From: Salipiger mangrovisoli
Lineage (GTDB): Bacteria; Pseudomonadota; Alphaproteobacteria; Rhodobacterales; Rhodobacteraceae
Assembly: GCF_015223355.1 (NCBI RefSeq)
Contig: NZ_JADFFK010000032.1
Span: 1-45,487, forward strand
Length of the DNA stretch: 45,487 bases
Direction: 5' to 3'
The position numbers were made by a program, and so were the translations under genes. Positions within the stretch are counted from its first letter, which is position 1. The number at the start of each line of letters is the position of its first letter. Below are positions 33,483-42,633 of the stretch, piece by piece. The notes beneath the pieces are model-generated. The model did not search any database and was not told the DNA's origin. It saw nothing but the letters and a program-made list of their open reading frames with translations.

Positions 33483-34484
33483 ATGCTTCGCATAGCCCAT
33501 CTTCACGACGACCAGAGCGCGGGCGACCAGGCCCGCTACCTGACCTTTCTCGCCTCCGATCCGGTGCTTGCCGCGACGGCAGAGCACCGCGTCATCCCGG
33601 TCTCGCGTTTTGCCGCAGGTCTTGCCAGCCTCGACGCGCAGATCATCGTCTCGCATCTGCCCCTGACACCCCAGAGCCTGCCGGGCCTCATGGCCCTGCG
33701 CGCCCGCTATCCGCGCGCCACGCTGGTACACGTCGAGTACATCCACTGCGAGGGCTCGGTCGTGGCGGCGCGAAACCGCGCGCGCCTGCGCGCGCTGCTG
33801 CGCAGCGGCTACGCGCTGTTCAACCACGTGGTTGCGCTCGGCGCGGCGCAGGCCGACTGGATGCGCCGCCACGCGCTCGTCGGCCCCGCGCAGCTTGTGG
33901 TGATCCCGCCCTGCGCTGATTTCGAACCCTTTGCCTCGCTGCCCGCCCCCTCCTGCCGGGTGCGCCGCATCAGCGCGCTTGGGCGACTGCATCGGCAGAG
34001 CGGCTTTGACATACTGATCGAGGCTTTCGGGTTCGTCACCGACCCCGAAGCCCGGCTCGACATCTTCGGCGACGGCCCGCAGCGTGCCGAATTGCGCGCT
34101 CTCGCGCGGCACGACCTGCGCATCCGGCTGCACGGCAACACCACGCGGGTGGCAGCGATGCGCCACGCGGACGCGATCGCCTTTCCCTCGCGCTGGCAGG
34201 CTTCGGCCTTGATGGCACGCGAAGCCCAGGCCGCCGGACGCCCCGTGCTGCATTCCGGCCGGGATGGCCTTGCGGATCTTCAGGGGGCTGGACTGGTGAG
34301 CGTTGCGGACCTGTCGGTCGCCGCCTGGAGCCGAGCGCTCAGCGATGTGCTGGCGACGCCACCCCAGGTCGCGGCCGCGCCGGTCGATCAAGCGCGGCAG
34401 ATGACCCTTCAGGGCTGGCAGGCACTGCTCGAACGGTTGCCGAGCCGACAGCGCTCGGAAGGCTCGGCCTTCGCGACGATCTGA
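33483..34484 (+). CDS. Family 4-type glycosyltransferase
   Basis: A 333-residue GT-B enzyme: ISALGRLHRQSGFDILIEAF and IFGDGPQRAELRAL mark the C-terminal nucleotide-sugar domain, and the E-x7-E region is a degenerate WQASALMAREAQAAGRPV. The start at 33483 has GGAGA 8 bases upstream; an ATG 15 bases earlier overlaps that site. It is the third gene of the run. No polymerase, flippase or export gene follows within the window, so the product could be a short glycan or a modification of an existing polysaccharide. Confidence 0.85.
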   Translation: MLRIAHLHDDQSAGDQARYLTFLASDPVLAATAEHRVIPVSRFAAGLASLDAQIIVSHLPLTPQSLPGLMALRARYPRATLVHVEYIHCEGSVVAARNRARLRALLRSGYALFNHVVALGAAQADWMRRHALVGPAQLVVIPPCADFEPFASLPAPSCRVRRISALGRLHRQSGFDILIEAFGFVTDPEARLDIFGDGPQRAELRALARHDLRIRLHGNTTRVAAMRHADAIAFPSRWQASALMAREAQAAGRPVLHSGRDGLADLQGAGLVSVADLSVAAWSRALSDVLATPPQVAAAPVDQARQMTLQGWQALLERLPSRQRSEGSAFATI

Positions 34485-34493
34485 CAGGGTGGG

Positions 34494-35420
34494 TCACCCG
34501 GCACAGAGCGCCGCCTGCCGCCGCCCCTGTGCGACCAGCCAATCGCGCAACGCCCGGCCCAGCGGCTTTTCCAGGCTGGCCCGGTCCCAGGCCAACCCAT
34601 AGGGAACCGACAGCGGCATACGAAGATCGAAGGGCACCACGAGCCGGCCGCTCGCCAGCTCCTCGCCGATCATCGCGAGCTGCCCGAGCACAAACCCTCG
34701 CCCCGAGACCGCCGCATCGATCGCGCTGGACGAGAGCGCGAAAGTCAGCGCCGCGCTTTCGCGCGCTGGCGGCGCGGCGACGCCGCAATGCGTCGCCCAG
34801 TCGGCCCAACCGGGCACCTGATGGGCGGCGAAACTGTCCATCCAGACGATGTGCAGCAGCGGGTACTCGAAGATCTGCTCGGGTCGCTGCAACGTCCGGC
34901 CCTGCAAGAGCGCCGGTGCACAGGCCGGCAAGATGCGGTCGGTGAACAGCTCGGCATACTGGCCGTGCGGCGGCGCGTCGTCGAAATAAAGCCGGAAGTC
35001 GACGTTGTCGCGTGTGAGGTCGGGCTCGATCTCGGTGCCGACCAGCCGCACCGGCGCGCCGGGGTGCTCGGCGGTCCATTCGAACAGCCGCGGGCCGAGC
35101 CACTTGTTGGTCACCGTGGTGAGCGAGCTGATCACGAAGCCGCGGCTGTTGCGCGCCCGCGCCAGCACTTCGCCGGCGTGGGCCAGCTGTGCGAAACCCT
35201 TGGTCAGCTCTGCATGATAGACCCTGCCCCAGCTCGTCAGTTCGAGCTGCCGCCCGCGTCGCTCCAGCAGGGCGATCCCCAGATGTTCCTCGATCCTCCG
35301 CACCTGCTGGCTGATTGCGCCGGAAGAGACCCCAAGCTCCTCGGCGGCGCGGCGCACCGAACCGCAGCGGCCCACGGCCTCGAAGGCCTGCATGGCGCGC
35401 AGATGGGGCAGTCCGGGCAT
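34494..35420 (-). CDS. LysR-family transcriptional regulator (GcvA-like)
   Basis: A 308-residue LysR regulator. The N-terminal helix-turn-helix (about residues 17-40) reads SVRRAAEELGVSSGAISQQVRRIEEHLG, and the rest is the type 2 periplasmic-binding-like effector domain with GcvA-like features. The start at 35420 has AAAGGA 5 bases upstream. It lies 64 bases downstream of the RTX gene on the same strand and converges on the glycosyltransferases. Its target is not evident. Confidence 0.9.
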   Translation of the reverse strand: MPGLPHLRAMQAFEAVGRCGSVRRAAEELGVSSGAISQQVRRIEEHLGIALLERRGRQLELTSWGRVYHAELTKGFAQLAHAGEVLARARNSRGFVISSLTTVTNKWLGPRLFEWTAEHPGAPVRLVGTEIEPDLTRDNVDFRLYFDDAPPHGQYAELFTDRILPACAPALLQGRTLQRPEQIFEYPLLHIVWMDSFAAHQVPGWADWATHCGVAAPPARESAALTFALSSSAIDAAVSGRGFVLGQLAMIGEELASGRLVVPFDLRMPLSVPYGLAWDRASLEKPLGRALRDWLVAQGRRQAALCAG

Positions 35421-35484
35421 GGAGGTCCTTTCACGTGTCACGCGGAGTGAACCACGCGCCTCGTGCCTTGCCAAGCGGATCGGC

Positions 35485-38400
35485 TCAGAGAAGGAAATCG
35501 TCCACGGTCAGCTCGTCTTCGGACTGGATCAGCAGGCTCTGCGCCTCGCCGTCGATGTCGAAGCTGAGGCTGGCCGTCCCCTCGTCCTGCGTCAGCGCCG
35601 CCATCAGCGCGTCGCCATCCGCCCATTGGCCGAGCTCGGAAAGGTCGATCACGTCCTCGCCCGAGAAATCGGTGATGGAGACATTGCCTGCTGCCGCGCT
35701 CACGCCGAAGGTATCGCCCCCCGCCCCACCGGTCAGCGTGTCGTCGCCGCCACCGCCCCAGAGCGTGTCGTCGCCGTCCCCGCCTTCGAGCAGTTCGTCC
35801 TCTTCGGTGCCGGTCAGCGCGAGATGCGCTTCGCCCTCTTCGTCGAGCCACCACAGGCTGCCGCTCTGCGAAATGCTGACATCGCTGATCTCGCCATGCA
35901 GCGCGCTGTCGCCGCTGCCACCGAGCAGGTTGGTGAGCCGCTCGCTGCCGCTCGGCACCACGCCGTCGCCCTCGGCGATCTGTACGCCGTCCTTTTCGAC
36001 ATACATGAAGCCGGTCTCGTCAACGCCCACCGTCCAGGTCGCGCTCTCGCCCTCGATCAGCGCATCCTCGGCCACGACGTAGTGGGTGAACCCGCCTTGG
36101 CTGACCGAGAAGACAACGGCATTGCTCGGGCCAAGCTGGCCGAAGGCGATGCGGTCTTCGCCCGCGCCGCCAAATTCAAACACCTGCTGGTCCCGTGCCT
36201 CGGTCAGATCGTCGAAGCGCAGCTCCGCCTCGAACTCGAAAGCCCCGCCGATCTGCGGAAGGCCGTCGCCGGAGACCTCGGGGAGGATCGGCTCCGGCGC
36301 GCCTGCGTCCGTCTCCTCGTCATCCGGCACATGGGTCTGCGTGCCCGCTTCCGGGGTCCAGACATCCTCGCCCTGCACCAGGCTGACATCGCTCATCTCA
36401 CCCCGGAAGCTGGTCGAGCCCGAGCCGCCGAGCAGGTTGATCAGCCGCGCGCTGTCGGCGGGAACGATGCCGTCACCCTCGGCGATCTGCACGCCGTCCT
36501 TCTCGATATACATGAAGCCCGAGCCATCGACACCCACGGTCCAGGTGGCGGTCTCGCCCTCGGTGATCGCATCCTCGGCGACGATCAGCGCAGTGACTCC
36601 ATCCTGCACGATCTCGAACAGCACGGCGTTGCTCGGCCCGAGTTGGCCAAAGCTGATCCGGTCCTCCCCGCCGCCACCGAACTCGAAGACCCGCTGGTCG
36701 CGGGCAGCGGTGATGTCGTCGAAGCGCAGCGTGGCCTCGAACTCGAAAGCGCCCTCGATCTGCGGGAGCTCCCCCGAGGTCTCGGGATCGGGTTCAGGAT
36801 CGCTGGGAACGCTGGGCTCAACGGGCTCCGTCGGCGTCTCGGGATCCGCCGGCTCGATCGGGTCCGTCGGAGCCTCCGGATCGGTGCCCTCGCCGTCCGG
36901 GCCACCCTCTGCGCTCTCTTCGCCGCCCGAAGTCCAGGTCCCGCTGTCCTGGGTGATCGTCACGGCGCTGATCTCGCCGACCAGCGTGGTCTCGCCGGCG
37001 CCGCCCAGGAGGTTGGTCAGTCGCTCGCTGTCCGCCGGCACGACGCCGTCACCCTCGGCGACCTGCACCCCGTCCTTTTCGATATACATGAAGCCGGTTT
37101 CGTCGATGCCGACGGTCCAGGTGGCGGATTCGCCCTCGACGATCGCATCCTCGGCAACGATCAGCCAGGTCGCCCCATCCTGCACGACCTCGAAGACCAG
37201 CGCCGTGCTGGGACCAAGCTGGCCGAAGGTGATGCGGTCCTCGCCTGCGCCGCCGAACTCGAAGACCTTCTGGCCCTGCGCGCCCGAGAGGTCATCAAAC
37301 CGGACGGTCGCCTCGAATTCAAAGGCCCCGTCGATCTGCGGCAGCGTGCCGCTGGGCTCCACCGGGTCCGCAGGATCCGTCGGCTCGCCGGGTTCTACCG
37401 GATCAACAGGGTCCACGGGGTCCACGGGGTCCACGGGGTCAGCAGGATCAACGGGATGGGTCTCCGCCGCTGCCGGGATCCCCATCGCCTGCAACTGCGC
37501 GGCCGAGGACACCTCGGAGGCCAGCACCCCGACCAGCGTCAGGGCGACACCGCCGGGGAAGCCCAGGATCGCGTCGCCCGTGCCGTCGCCATTCGTGTCG
37601 CTCACCGTGACGTCGGCCACGTCGACCGGGTTGCCCTCGTCGTCGGTCAGCCCCGAGACATCCAGCAGGTCATTGCCGGCGTAGGTCCCGTCGCCGAGGT
37701 CGCTCGGCGCCGCGAAGCCCTGCACCGCATCGAGCCCGCCGCCGTCCGACAGCGCCAGAGTATCGGTGCCCGCACCGAGGATGATGTGCTCGACCTCGTC
37801 GTAGACCAACGTGCCTGTGCCATCGGTGACGCTGCCGATCTCGGGACTGATATGGCCAAGGTCGATGCGCAGGGCATCGGTGACCAGCGACAGGTCGAGC
37901 GTGTCGCCCAGCACCTCGTCGACGCCCTCGGCATCGACCGTGTCGTTGCCGAAGCCATTCTCGATATGGAAGGTGTCGTCCCCCCAACCGCCCCAGTAGT
38001 AGTCATCACCGGTACCGCCCCAGAGATCGTCGTTGTCGTAGGAGCCGCGCATCCAGTCGTTGCCCGCACCGCCGTAGATCGTGTCGTTGCCCTCGTTGCC
38101 CTCCAGCGTGTCATCGCCTTCGCCGCCGCTGACGAAATCGTCCCCCTCCTGGCCGTAGAGCGAGTCGCTGCCCGCGCCGCCGACCAGCGAATCGTCGCCG
38201 CCGTTGCCCGCTACGGAATCGTCGCCCGCGCCGCCGATGACCGTGTCCGCGCCCTCCCCCGCATGAACGGTATCGTTGCCGTCGCCGCCGTCGATCAGAT
38301 CGTCGCCAGCGTAGCCGAGGATGCTGTCGCCCCCCGCGCCGCCCGCGATCGTGTCAGCGTCGTCGCCGCCGCCCAGAGTGTCTTGGCCCGCGCCGCCGGT

Positions 38401-38655
38401 CAGAAGAGTGAAATAGCTCCAGTCGGTGCCCGCCCCGAGCGCCGCGTCGAAGACCGCCGGTGCGGTGGTGTCCCCGATCAGGAAGCTGCCGCCCGCGTAA
38501 TTGAGGAACAGCACGAGGTTGGCCTGGTCAAATTCGATATCGAAGCTGTCCGGGAGCGCCGAGAAATCGAGCGTATGCCCCGCCGAACTTTCGGACACCG
38601 CCGCCCAGAAGGAGGGATCGTTCCAGTTCTCCAGCGTCACCGCGTAGACCGTCAT
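35485..38655 (-). CDS. Secreted RTX protein with three tandem lectin-like domains
   Basis: A 1056-residue acidic protein with no N-terminal signal peptide and no cysteine-rich region. RTX calcium-binding nonapeptides (GGxGxDxL) occur at about 86-228 and again near 956-985. Between them lie three near-identical domains at about 438-573, 630-766 and 799-934, each opening LPQI-G-AFEFEA and containing WTVG..GFMYIEKDGVQ-AEGDG, suggestive of a jelly-roll (LamG/ConA-like) binding fold. They are joined by acidic Pro/Asp/Glu linkers. The C-terminus ends in DDFLL, as in type I secretion substrates. No exporter is adjacent. A surface or matrix adhesin is inferred. Confidence 0.88.
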   Translation of the reverse strand: MTVYAVTLENWNDPSFWAAVSESSAGHTLDFSALPDSFDIEFDQANLVLFLNYAGGSFLIGDTTAPAVFDAALGAGTDWSYFTLLTGGAGQDTLGGGDDADTIAGGAGGDSILGYAGDDLIDGGDGNDTVHAGEGADTVIGGAGDDSVAGNGGDDSLVGGAGSDSLYGQEGDDFVSGGEGDDTLEGNEGNDTIYGGAGNDWMRGSYDNDDLWGGTGDDYYWGGWGDDTFHIENGFGNDTVDAEGVDEVLGDTLDLSLVTDALRIDLGHISPEIGSVTDGTGTLVYDEVEHIILGAGTDTLALSDGGGLDAVQGFAAPSDLGDGTYAGNDLLDVSGLTDDEGNPVDVADVTVSDTNGDGTGDAILGFPGGVALTLVGVLASEVSSAAQLQAMGIPAAAETHPVDPADPVDPVDPVDPVDPVEPGEPTDPADPVEPSGTLPQIDGAFEFEATVRFDDLSGAQGQKVFEFGGAGEDRITFGQLGPSTALVFEVVQDGATWLIVAEDAIVEGESATWTVGIDETGFMYIEKDGVQVAEGDGVVPADSERLTNLLGGAGETTLVGEISAVTITQDSGTWTSGGEESAEGGPDGEGTDPEAPTDPIEPADPETPTEPVEPSVPSDPEPDPETSGELPQIEGAFEFEATLRFDDITAARDQRVFEFGGGGEDRISFGQLGPSNAVLFEIVQDGVTALIVAEDAITEGETATWTVGVDGSGFMYIEKDGVQIAEGDGIVPADSARLINLLGGSGSTSFRGEMSDVSLVQGEDVWTPEAGTQTHVPDDEETDAGAPEPILPEVSGDGLPQIGGAFEFEAELRFDDLTEARDQQVFEFGGAGEDRIAFGQLGPSNAVVFSVSQGGFTHYVVAEDALIEGESATWTVGVDETGFMYVEKDGVQIAEGDGVVPSGSERLTNLLGGSGDSALHGEISDVSISQSGSLWWLDEEGEAHLALTGTEEDELLEGGDGDDTLWGGGGDDTLTGGAGGDTFGVSAAAGNVSITDFSGEDVIDLSELGQWADGDALMAALTQDEGTASLSFDIDGEAQSLLIQSEDELTVDDFLL
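35854..37344 (-). repeat. Three tandem ~410-base domain repeats in the RTX gene
   Basis: The three lectin-like domains are encoded at 36937-37344, 36358-36768 and 35854-36261, reading 5' to 3' on the minus strand. The protein sequences are mostly identical over 136 residues, while the linkers (56 and 32 residues) differ in length and sequence. This points to gene-internal duplication and makes the locus prone to recombination and to assembly collapse. Confidence 0.9.
37411..37440 (-). repeat. 9-base tandem repeat encoding Asp-Pro-Val
   Basis: GTCCACGGG is repeated three times exactly (37411-37437) with degenerate copies on both sides, encoding a (PVD)n run at about residues 401-420 of the RTX protein. 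It is in frame, so copy number changes would lengthen or shorten the linker without breaking the gene. Confidence 0.8.
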
Positions 38656-38834
38656 CGCACATACCTTGACTTAGCCGCCCCACACACGCGGGGACTTGGA
38701 CTCATCCTGGGTCGGACTGCACCCAGAATTAAGACCGGATAAGGACGATTTGCGACAACTTTAAGGCGTCGATTTATTCGACAGGGCTACTTCGGAAACA
38801 GCTCCGGCGATGCGGCGGGATTGTCATTCAGGTG

Positions 38835-39560
38835 TCAGAAATACTCGGGATGCCGCAAAGAAATCTCGTCTGCCTTCGCCAGCGTCCCCGTAAGGTGCCC
38901 ACGCAGTTCCGACTCGGCCTTGCCCGACTCTCCGGCCCGGATCGCCGCAACGATGCGCTGGTGATAGCCGAGGATCTCCGCCACCTTGCCCGGATCGGGC
39001 AGGTTGAGCTTGCGCAGCCTGTCGATATGGCCCGAACGGCCGGTGACCAGTTCCCAGAGCGGGGCCACGCCCGCCGCCTCGAAGAGTGCGCGGTGAAAGC
39101 GCCGGTCAAGCTCGGCGAACCCCTGCAAGTCGCCCTCTTCGAAGGCCCGCTGCATCTGCGCCAAGAGACTGTCCACCGGGGCCAGCAGTTCGGGATTTCC
39201 CGCCCGGATCAGCGTCTTTGCGACTTCGATCTCGAGCGACATGCGCAGGAACTGGGTCTCGCGGGCCTGTGCCACGTCAATCTTCGAGACTTCGGTCTTC
39301 GACTGCGGGAAGATCACCAGAAGCCCCTCTTCCTCGAGCCGCATCATCGCGTCGCGCACGGGCGTCTGGCTGACCCCGTAATAGTCGGCGATCTCGCCGC
39401 GCGACAGGTTCTGCCCCGGCTCAAGCTCGAGCGACAGGATCCGGGCGCGCAGCGACTCCTGAATTTGCTGGCTCACCGACTGGCGCTTCACCTGCCCGCG
39501 CCCGGAGCCTTCGAATGGTCCGCCTGCCATGACGTTCACGAAATCGTCCTTTCCCTTCAT
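38835..39560 (-). CDS. GntR/FadR-family (FCD) transcriptional regulator
   Basis: A 241-residue regulator with a winged helix (about residues 30-95: ISRGEIADYYGVSQTPVRDAMMRLEEEGLL-like, here LSRGEIADYYGVSQTPVRDA) and an alpha-helical FCD effector domain with ELDRRFHRAL. FCD regulators usually bind organic or sugar acids. It diverges from the TRAP operon across a 133-base gap with a palindrome and is its probable regulator. The start is ambiguous: 39560 has GGAGG about 11 bases upstream; 39530 is an alternative. Confidence 0.9.
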   Translation of the reverse strand: MKGKDDFVNVMAGGPFEGSGRGQVKRQSVSQQIQESLRARILSLELEPGQNLSRGEIADYYGVSQTPVRDAMMRLEEEGLLVIFPQSKTEVSKIDVAQARETQFLRMSLEIEVAKTLIRAGNPELLAPVDSLLAQMQRAFEEGDLQGFAELDRRFHRALFEAAGVAPLWELVTGRSGHIDRLRKLNLPDPGKVAEILGYHQRIVAAIRAGESGKAESELRGHLTGTLAKADEISLRHPEYF

Positions 39561-39623
39561 CCCGCCGCCTGCCTCCGACTCCTCGTAATCCCGAACCGGA
39601 CAATAAACCATCCTTGTCACAGA

Positions 39624-39643
39624 TGCACTAATATATTAGTACA
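39624..39643. promoter_or_regulatory. Probable GntR operator
   Basis: TGCACTAATATATTAGTACA is a 20-base palindrome with one mismatched pair, strikingly AT-rich for this genome. It lies in the divergent region between the GntR gene and dctP, 51 bases before the dctP start. FCD-type GntR proteins bind short dyads of this kind in the promoters they share with their targets, so autoregulation and effector-controlled release are likely. Confidence 0.65.
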
Positions 39644-39693
39644 TGAGCAGCGGACTGGAGAAAGGCCCGCACGATTCTTCTGGGAGGACAGAC

Positions 39694-40719
39694 GTGAAAC
39701 TCACCCAAACCGCCGTTCTGGCGTTGTCGGTGTCGGCGCTTGCCGCCACCGCTCAGGCGCAGACGCTCAACATCCAGACGTCCTTTAACGCGGGCGACTT
39801 CTCGACCCAGTTCATCACCGACAACTGGCTGCCGAAGATTTCCGAGATGACGGACGGCCGCATCGAGATCGTGCTGACCCCGAACGGCTCGGTCGTGCCC
39901 GCCAAGGAAACCCCCGAGGCCGTGGCCGCCGGCGTGATCGACGGCGATTTCACCTCGGTGAACTACTTCGCCGGGCTCGAACCGGCCTATGCAATCATGG
40001 GCGACCTGATTTCTGGCTACGACACCCCGCAGCAGATGCTCGGCTTCTGCAAGGACGGCGGCGGCGAGGCGATGATGCAGAAGGCGGCGGATTCGGTGAC
40101 CGGCGGCGAAGTCCACGTGATCGCCTGTGGTCCCTATTCGCGCGAGGCGCTGCCCGCCCGCACCCCGATCCGCACCTTCGAGGACCTCGCAGGCAAGAAG
40201 ATCCGCTCGCCCGAGGGCCTTGCCGCCGCGGTCTTCTCGGCCGCCGGTGCCTCGCCCGTGTCGATCCCCTTCTCGGAAGTCTTCGGCGCGCTTGAAAAGG
40301 GTATCGTCGATGCCGCCGACGCCTCGGCCTACGTGAACAACGACGCGACCGGCCTGCACGACGTGGCCCCCTACCCGCTTTATCCCGGCATCCACTCCAT
40401 GCCCTCGATGCAGTTCACCCTGAACACCGAGACCTGGGAGAGCCTGTCGGAGGAAGACCAGCAGGCGCTGCGCAGCTGGTGGTACGACGCGATGTTCGCC
40501 ATGGCCGAGGAAGTCTCGAAGAAGGACGCCGAACTGGCCGCCCGCGACAACGAGACCGACAAGATCGAGGTGATCGACTGGGCGCAGGAAGACCGCGACA
40601 AGCTGCGCGACGTCGCCCGCGCGGAATGGGAGAAATACGCCGAGAAATCGGACCTGGCGAAAGAGGCGCTGGACGCCAACATCGCCTACATGACCGAGAT
40701 CGGCCTGTTCAAGAACTGA
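39694..40719 (+). CDS. dctP: TRAP transporter substrate-binding protein
   Basis: A 341-residue periplasmic binding protein of the DctP family with a signal peptide (cleavage near AQA-QT, residue 22). It captures a carboxylate and presents it to DctQM for sodium-driven uptake. The GTG at 39694 is chosen because GGAGG lies 6 bases upstream and the signal peptide starts there. The downstream genes suggest a C5 sugar acid as ligand. The gene starts an operon that runs to at least the RraA-like gene. Confidence 0.94.
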   Translation: MKLTQTAVLALSVSALAATAQAQTLNIQTSFNAGDFSTQFITDNWLPKISEMTDGRIEIVLTPNGSVVPAKETPEAVAAGVIDGDFTSVNYFAGLEPAYAIMGDLISGYDTPQQMLGFCKDGGGEAMMQKAADSVTGGEVHVIACGPYSREALPARTPIRTFEDLAGKKIRSPEGLAAAVFSAAGASPVSIPFSEVFGALEKGIVDAADASAYVNNDATGLHDVAPYPLYPGIHSMPSMQFTLNTETWESLSEEDQQALRSWWYDAMFAMAEEVSKKDAELAARDNETDKIEVIDWAQEDRDKLRDVARAEWEKYAEKSDLAKEALDANIAYMTEIGLFKN

Positions 40720-40795
40720 GCCCTCGGGCTTGCCGGGCCGCCCTCCCTTGCTCCCGGGGGCGGCCCACCCCTCCTGCACATTCCGGGGAGATGCG

Positions 40796-41317
40796 ATGAA
40801 ACGCCTTCTTGCCCGCTATGCCGACGCGATGGACCGCATCAGCGTGTTCATCGGGCATGGCTGCTCTGTCCTCTTCTTTGCCTGCATCGTCGTCTCGGCG
40901 CTCGAGGTGGTGATGCGCTACGGCTTCGACCGCCCGACGCTCTGGTCGACCGAGCTGGCGATGACCCTCTGCGCCTCGGCCTGGGTGCTGTCGGTGGGCT
41001 ACGTCACCCAGCGCCACCGGCACATCTCGATCACCATGGTCGAGCTGCTGGTGAGCCCGCGCACCTGGCGGCTGTTCCGGCTCGTCCAGATGCTGATCGC
41101 CTTCGGTGCCGTCGCGGTGCTGACCGCCGCGCTGTGGAAACCTGCCGTGAAGGTGCTCTCGCGCACCGAATACTCCGGAACCGCGATGAACTCGATGCAG
41201 CCGACCTATCTCAAGGTGCTGATCGTCGTCGGCTGCGCGTTCTACCTGCTGCAACTGCTCGCCAACGTCATCCGTTGGGCCCAGCACACCGAGGGAGACG
41301 TCAGCGGTGGGCATTGA
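40796..41317 (+). CDS. dctQ: TRAP transporter small permease
   Basis: A 173-residue protein with four membrane helices and the DctQ-typical VVMRYGFDRPTLWSTELAM. It links the binding protein to the large subunit. The ATG at 40796 follows GGGGAG at 6 bases. Its end overlaps dctM by 11 bases. Confidence 0.93.
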   Translation: MKRLLARYADAMDRISVFIGHGCSVLFFACIVVSALEVVMRYGFDRPTLWSTELAMTLCASAWVLSVGYVTQRHRHISITMVELLVSPRTWRLFRLVQMLIAFGAVAVLTAALWKPAVKVLSRTEYSGTAMNSMQPTYLKVLIVVGCAFYLLQLLANVIRWAQHTEGDVSGGH

Positions 41318-42623
41318 AATCATCACCCTTCTCATCGTCGTCGCGCTTCTGGCGCTGATGGCGCTCGGGGTGCCGCTTGGCATCACGACGCTGACCGTCT
41401 CGCTTGGCACGGCGATCCTCTACTTCGGCGAGCGCGCCGGCTTCTTCATCGTCGCCGCCAACGTCAGCGAGGTGTTGCACAAGTACGAGCTGATCGCGGT
41501 GCCCTTCTTCGTCTTCATGGCGAACGTGCTCGAACGATCCGGCATCGCCAATTCGCTTTTCGACTCCATGGCGATCATGGGCGGGCGCTTCCGCGGCTCG
41601 GTGGCGGTGCAGACCTGCATCGTGGCCGTGGTGCTGGCCGCCATGTCCGGCATCATGGGCGGCGAGATCGTCATGCTCGGCCTCATCGCCCTGCCGCAGA
41701 TGCTGCGCCTCGGCTACGACAAGAAACTGTCGATCGGCATCATCTGCGCCGCCGGCGCGCTGGCCACGCTGATCCCGCCCTCGGTGGTGCTCATCGTCTA
41801 CGGGCTGGCCGCGCAGGTCTCGATCACCAAGCTCTTCGCCGCCTCGGCGGTGCCCGGGCTGATCCTTGCCGCGCTCTACATCACCTATATCCTCGTGCGG
41901 GTCCGGCTGAACCCCGCCATGGCCCCGATCTACGACATCCCCGAGACCGGCCTGCCCTTCTTCCAGCGGCTGCGCTACCTCAAGGGCGTGATCCTGCCGG
42001 GCATCCTGATCGGCGCCGTGCTGGGGGTGATCTACTCGGGCATCGCCACCGTGACCGAGGCCGCGGCCATCGGCGCCGTCGGCGCGCTGGTCGTCGCCGC
42101 CATCCGCGGCGAGCTGAAATGGAAGATGGCCCGCGACGCCATGCGCCAGACGGTGCTGACGGTCGGCTCGATCATCTGGCTGGTGCTGGGCGCGGTCTCG
42201 CTGATCGGCATCTACAACCGCATCGGCGGCGGCGACTTCCTGCGCGGGCTGCTCACCTCGCTCGACATCGGCCCGATCTGGGTGATCGTGGTGATGATGC
42301 TGATCGTCATGGTGCTGGGCACCTTCCTCGAATGGATCGCGATCATCTTCATCACCGTGCCGATCTTCGCGCCCGTGGTGGTCGATCTCGGCTTCGATCC
42401 GGTCTGGTTTGGCGTGCTCTTCGCGATGAACATCCAGATCTACTACCTGTCGCCGCCCTTCGGTCCCGCCTGCTTCTTCCTGAAGTCCGTGGCTCCGAAG
42501 TCGATCGAGCTGCAGACCATCTTCGCCGCCGTGCTGCCCTTCATCGCACTGCAGTTCGTCGGGCTGATGCTGGTGCTGTTCATCCCCGATCTGGCGCTCT
42601 GGCTGCCCTCGATGCTGGATTGA
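41307..42623 (+). CDS. dctM: TRAP transporter large permease
   Basis: The 438-residue, roughly 12-helix subunit that forms the sodium-coupled transport path. Family features include PFFVFMANVLERSGIA, AMSGIMGGEIVMLGL and LIPPSVVLIVYG. It starts with a GTG overlapping dctQ. The small membrane ORF at 42634 follows after 10 bases. Confidence 0.95.
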   Translation: MGIEIITLLIVVALLALMALGVPLGITTLTVSLGTAILYFGERAGFFIVAANVSEVLHKYELIAVPFFVFMANVLERSGIANSLFDSMAIMGGRFRGSVAVQTCIVAVVLAAMSGIMGGEIVMLGLIALPQMLRLGYDKKLSIGIICAAGALATLIPPSVVLIVYGLAAQVSITKLFAASAVPGLILAALYITYILVRVRLNPAMAPIYDIPETGLPFFQRLRYLKGVILPGILIGAVLGVIYSGIATVTEAAAIGAVGALVVAAIRGELKWKMARDAMRQTVLTVGSIIWLVLGAVSLIGIYNRIGGGDFLRGLLTSLDIGPIWVIVVMMLIVMVLGTFLEWIAIIFITVPIFAPVVVDLGFDPVWFGVLFAMNIQIYYLSPPFGPACFFLKSVAPKSIELQTIFAAVLPFIALQFVGLMLVLFIPDLALWLPSMLD

Positions 42624-42633
42624 GGAGAGAGAC

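Noticed and set aside
35392..38742. Plus-strand open frame of 1116 codons opposite the RTX gene
   Set aside because: It is the mirror of the RTX repeats; the internal repetition comes from the real gene on the minus strand.
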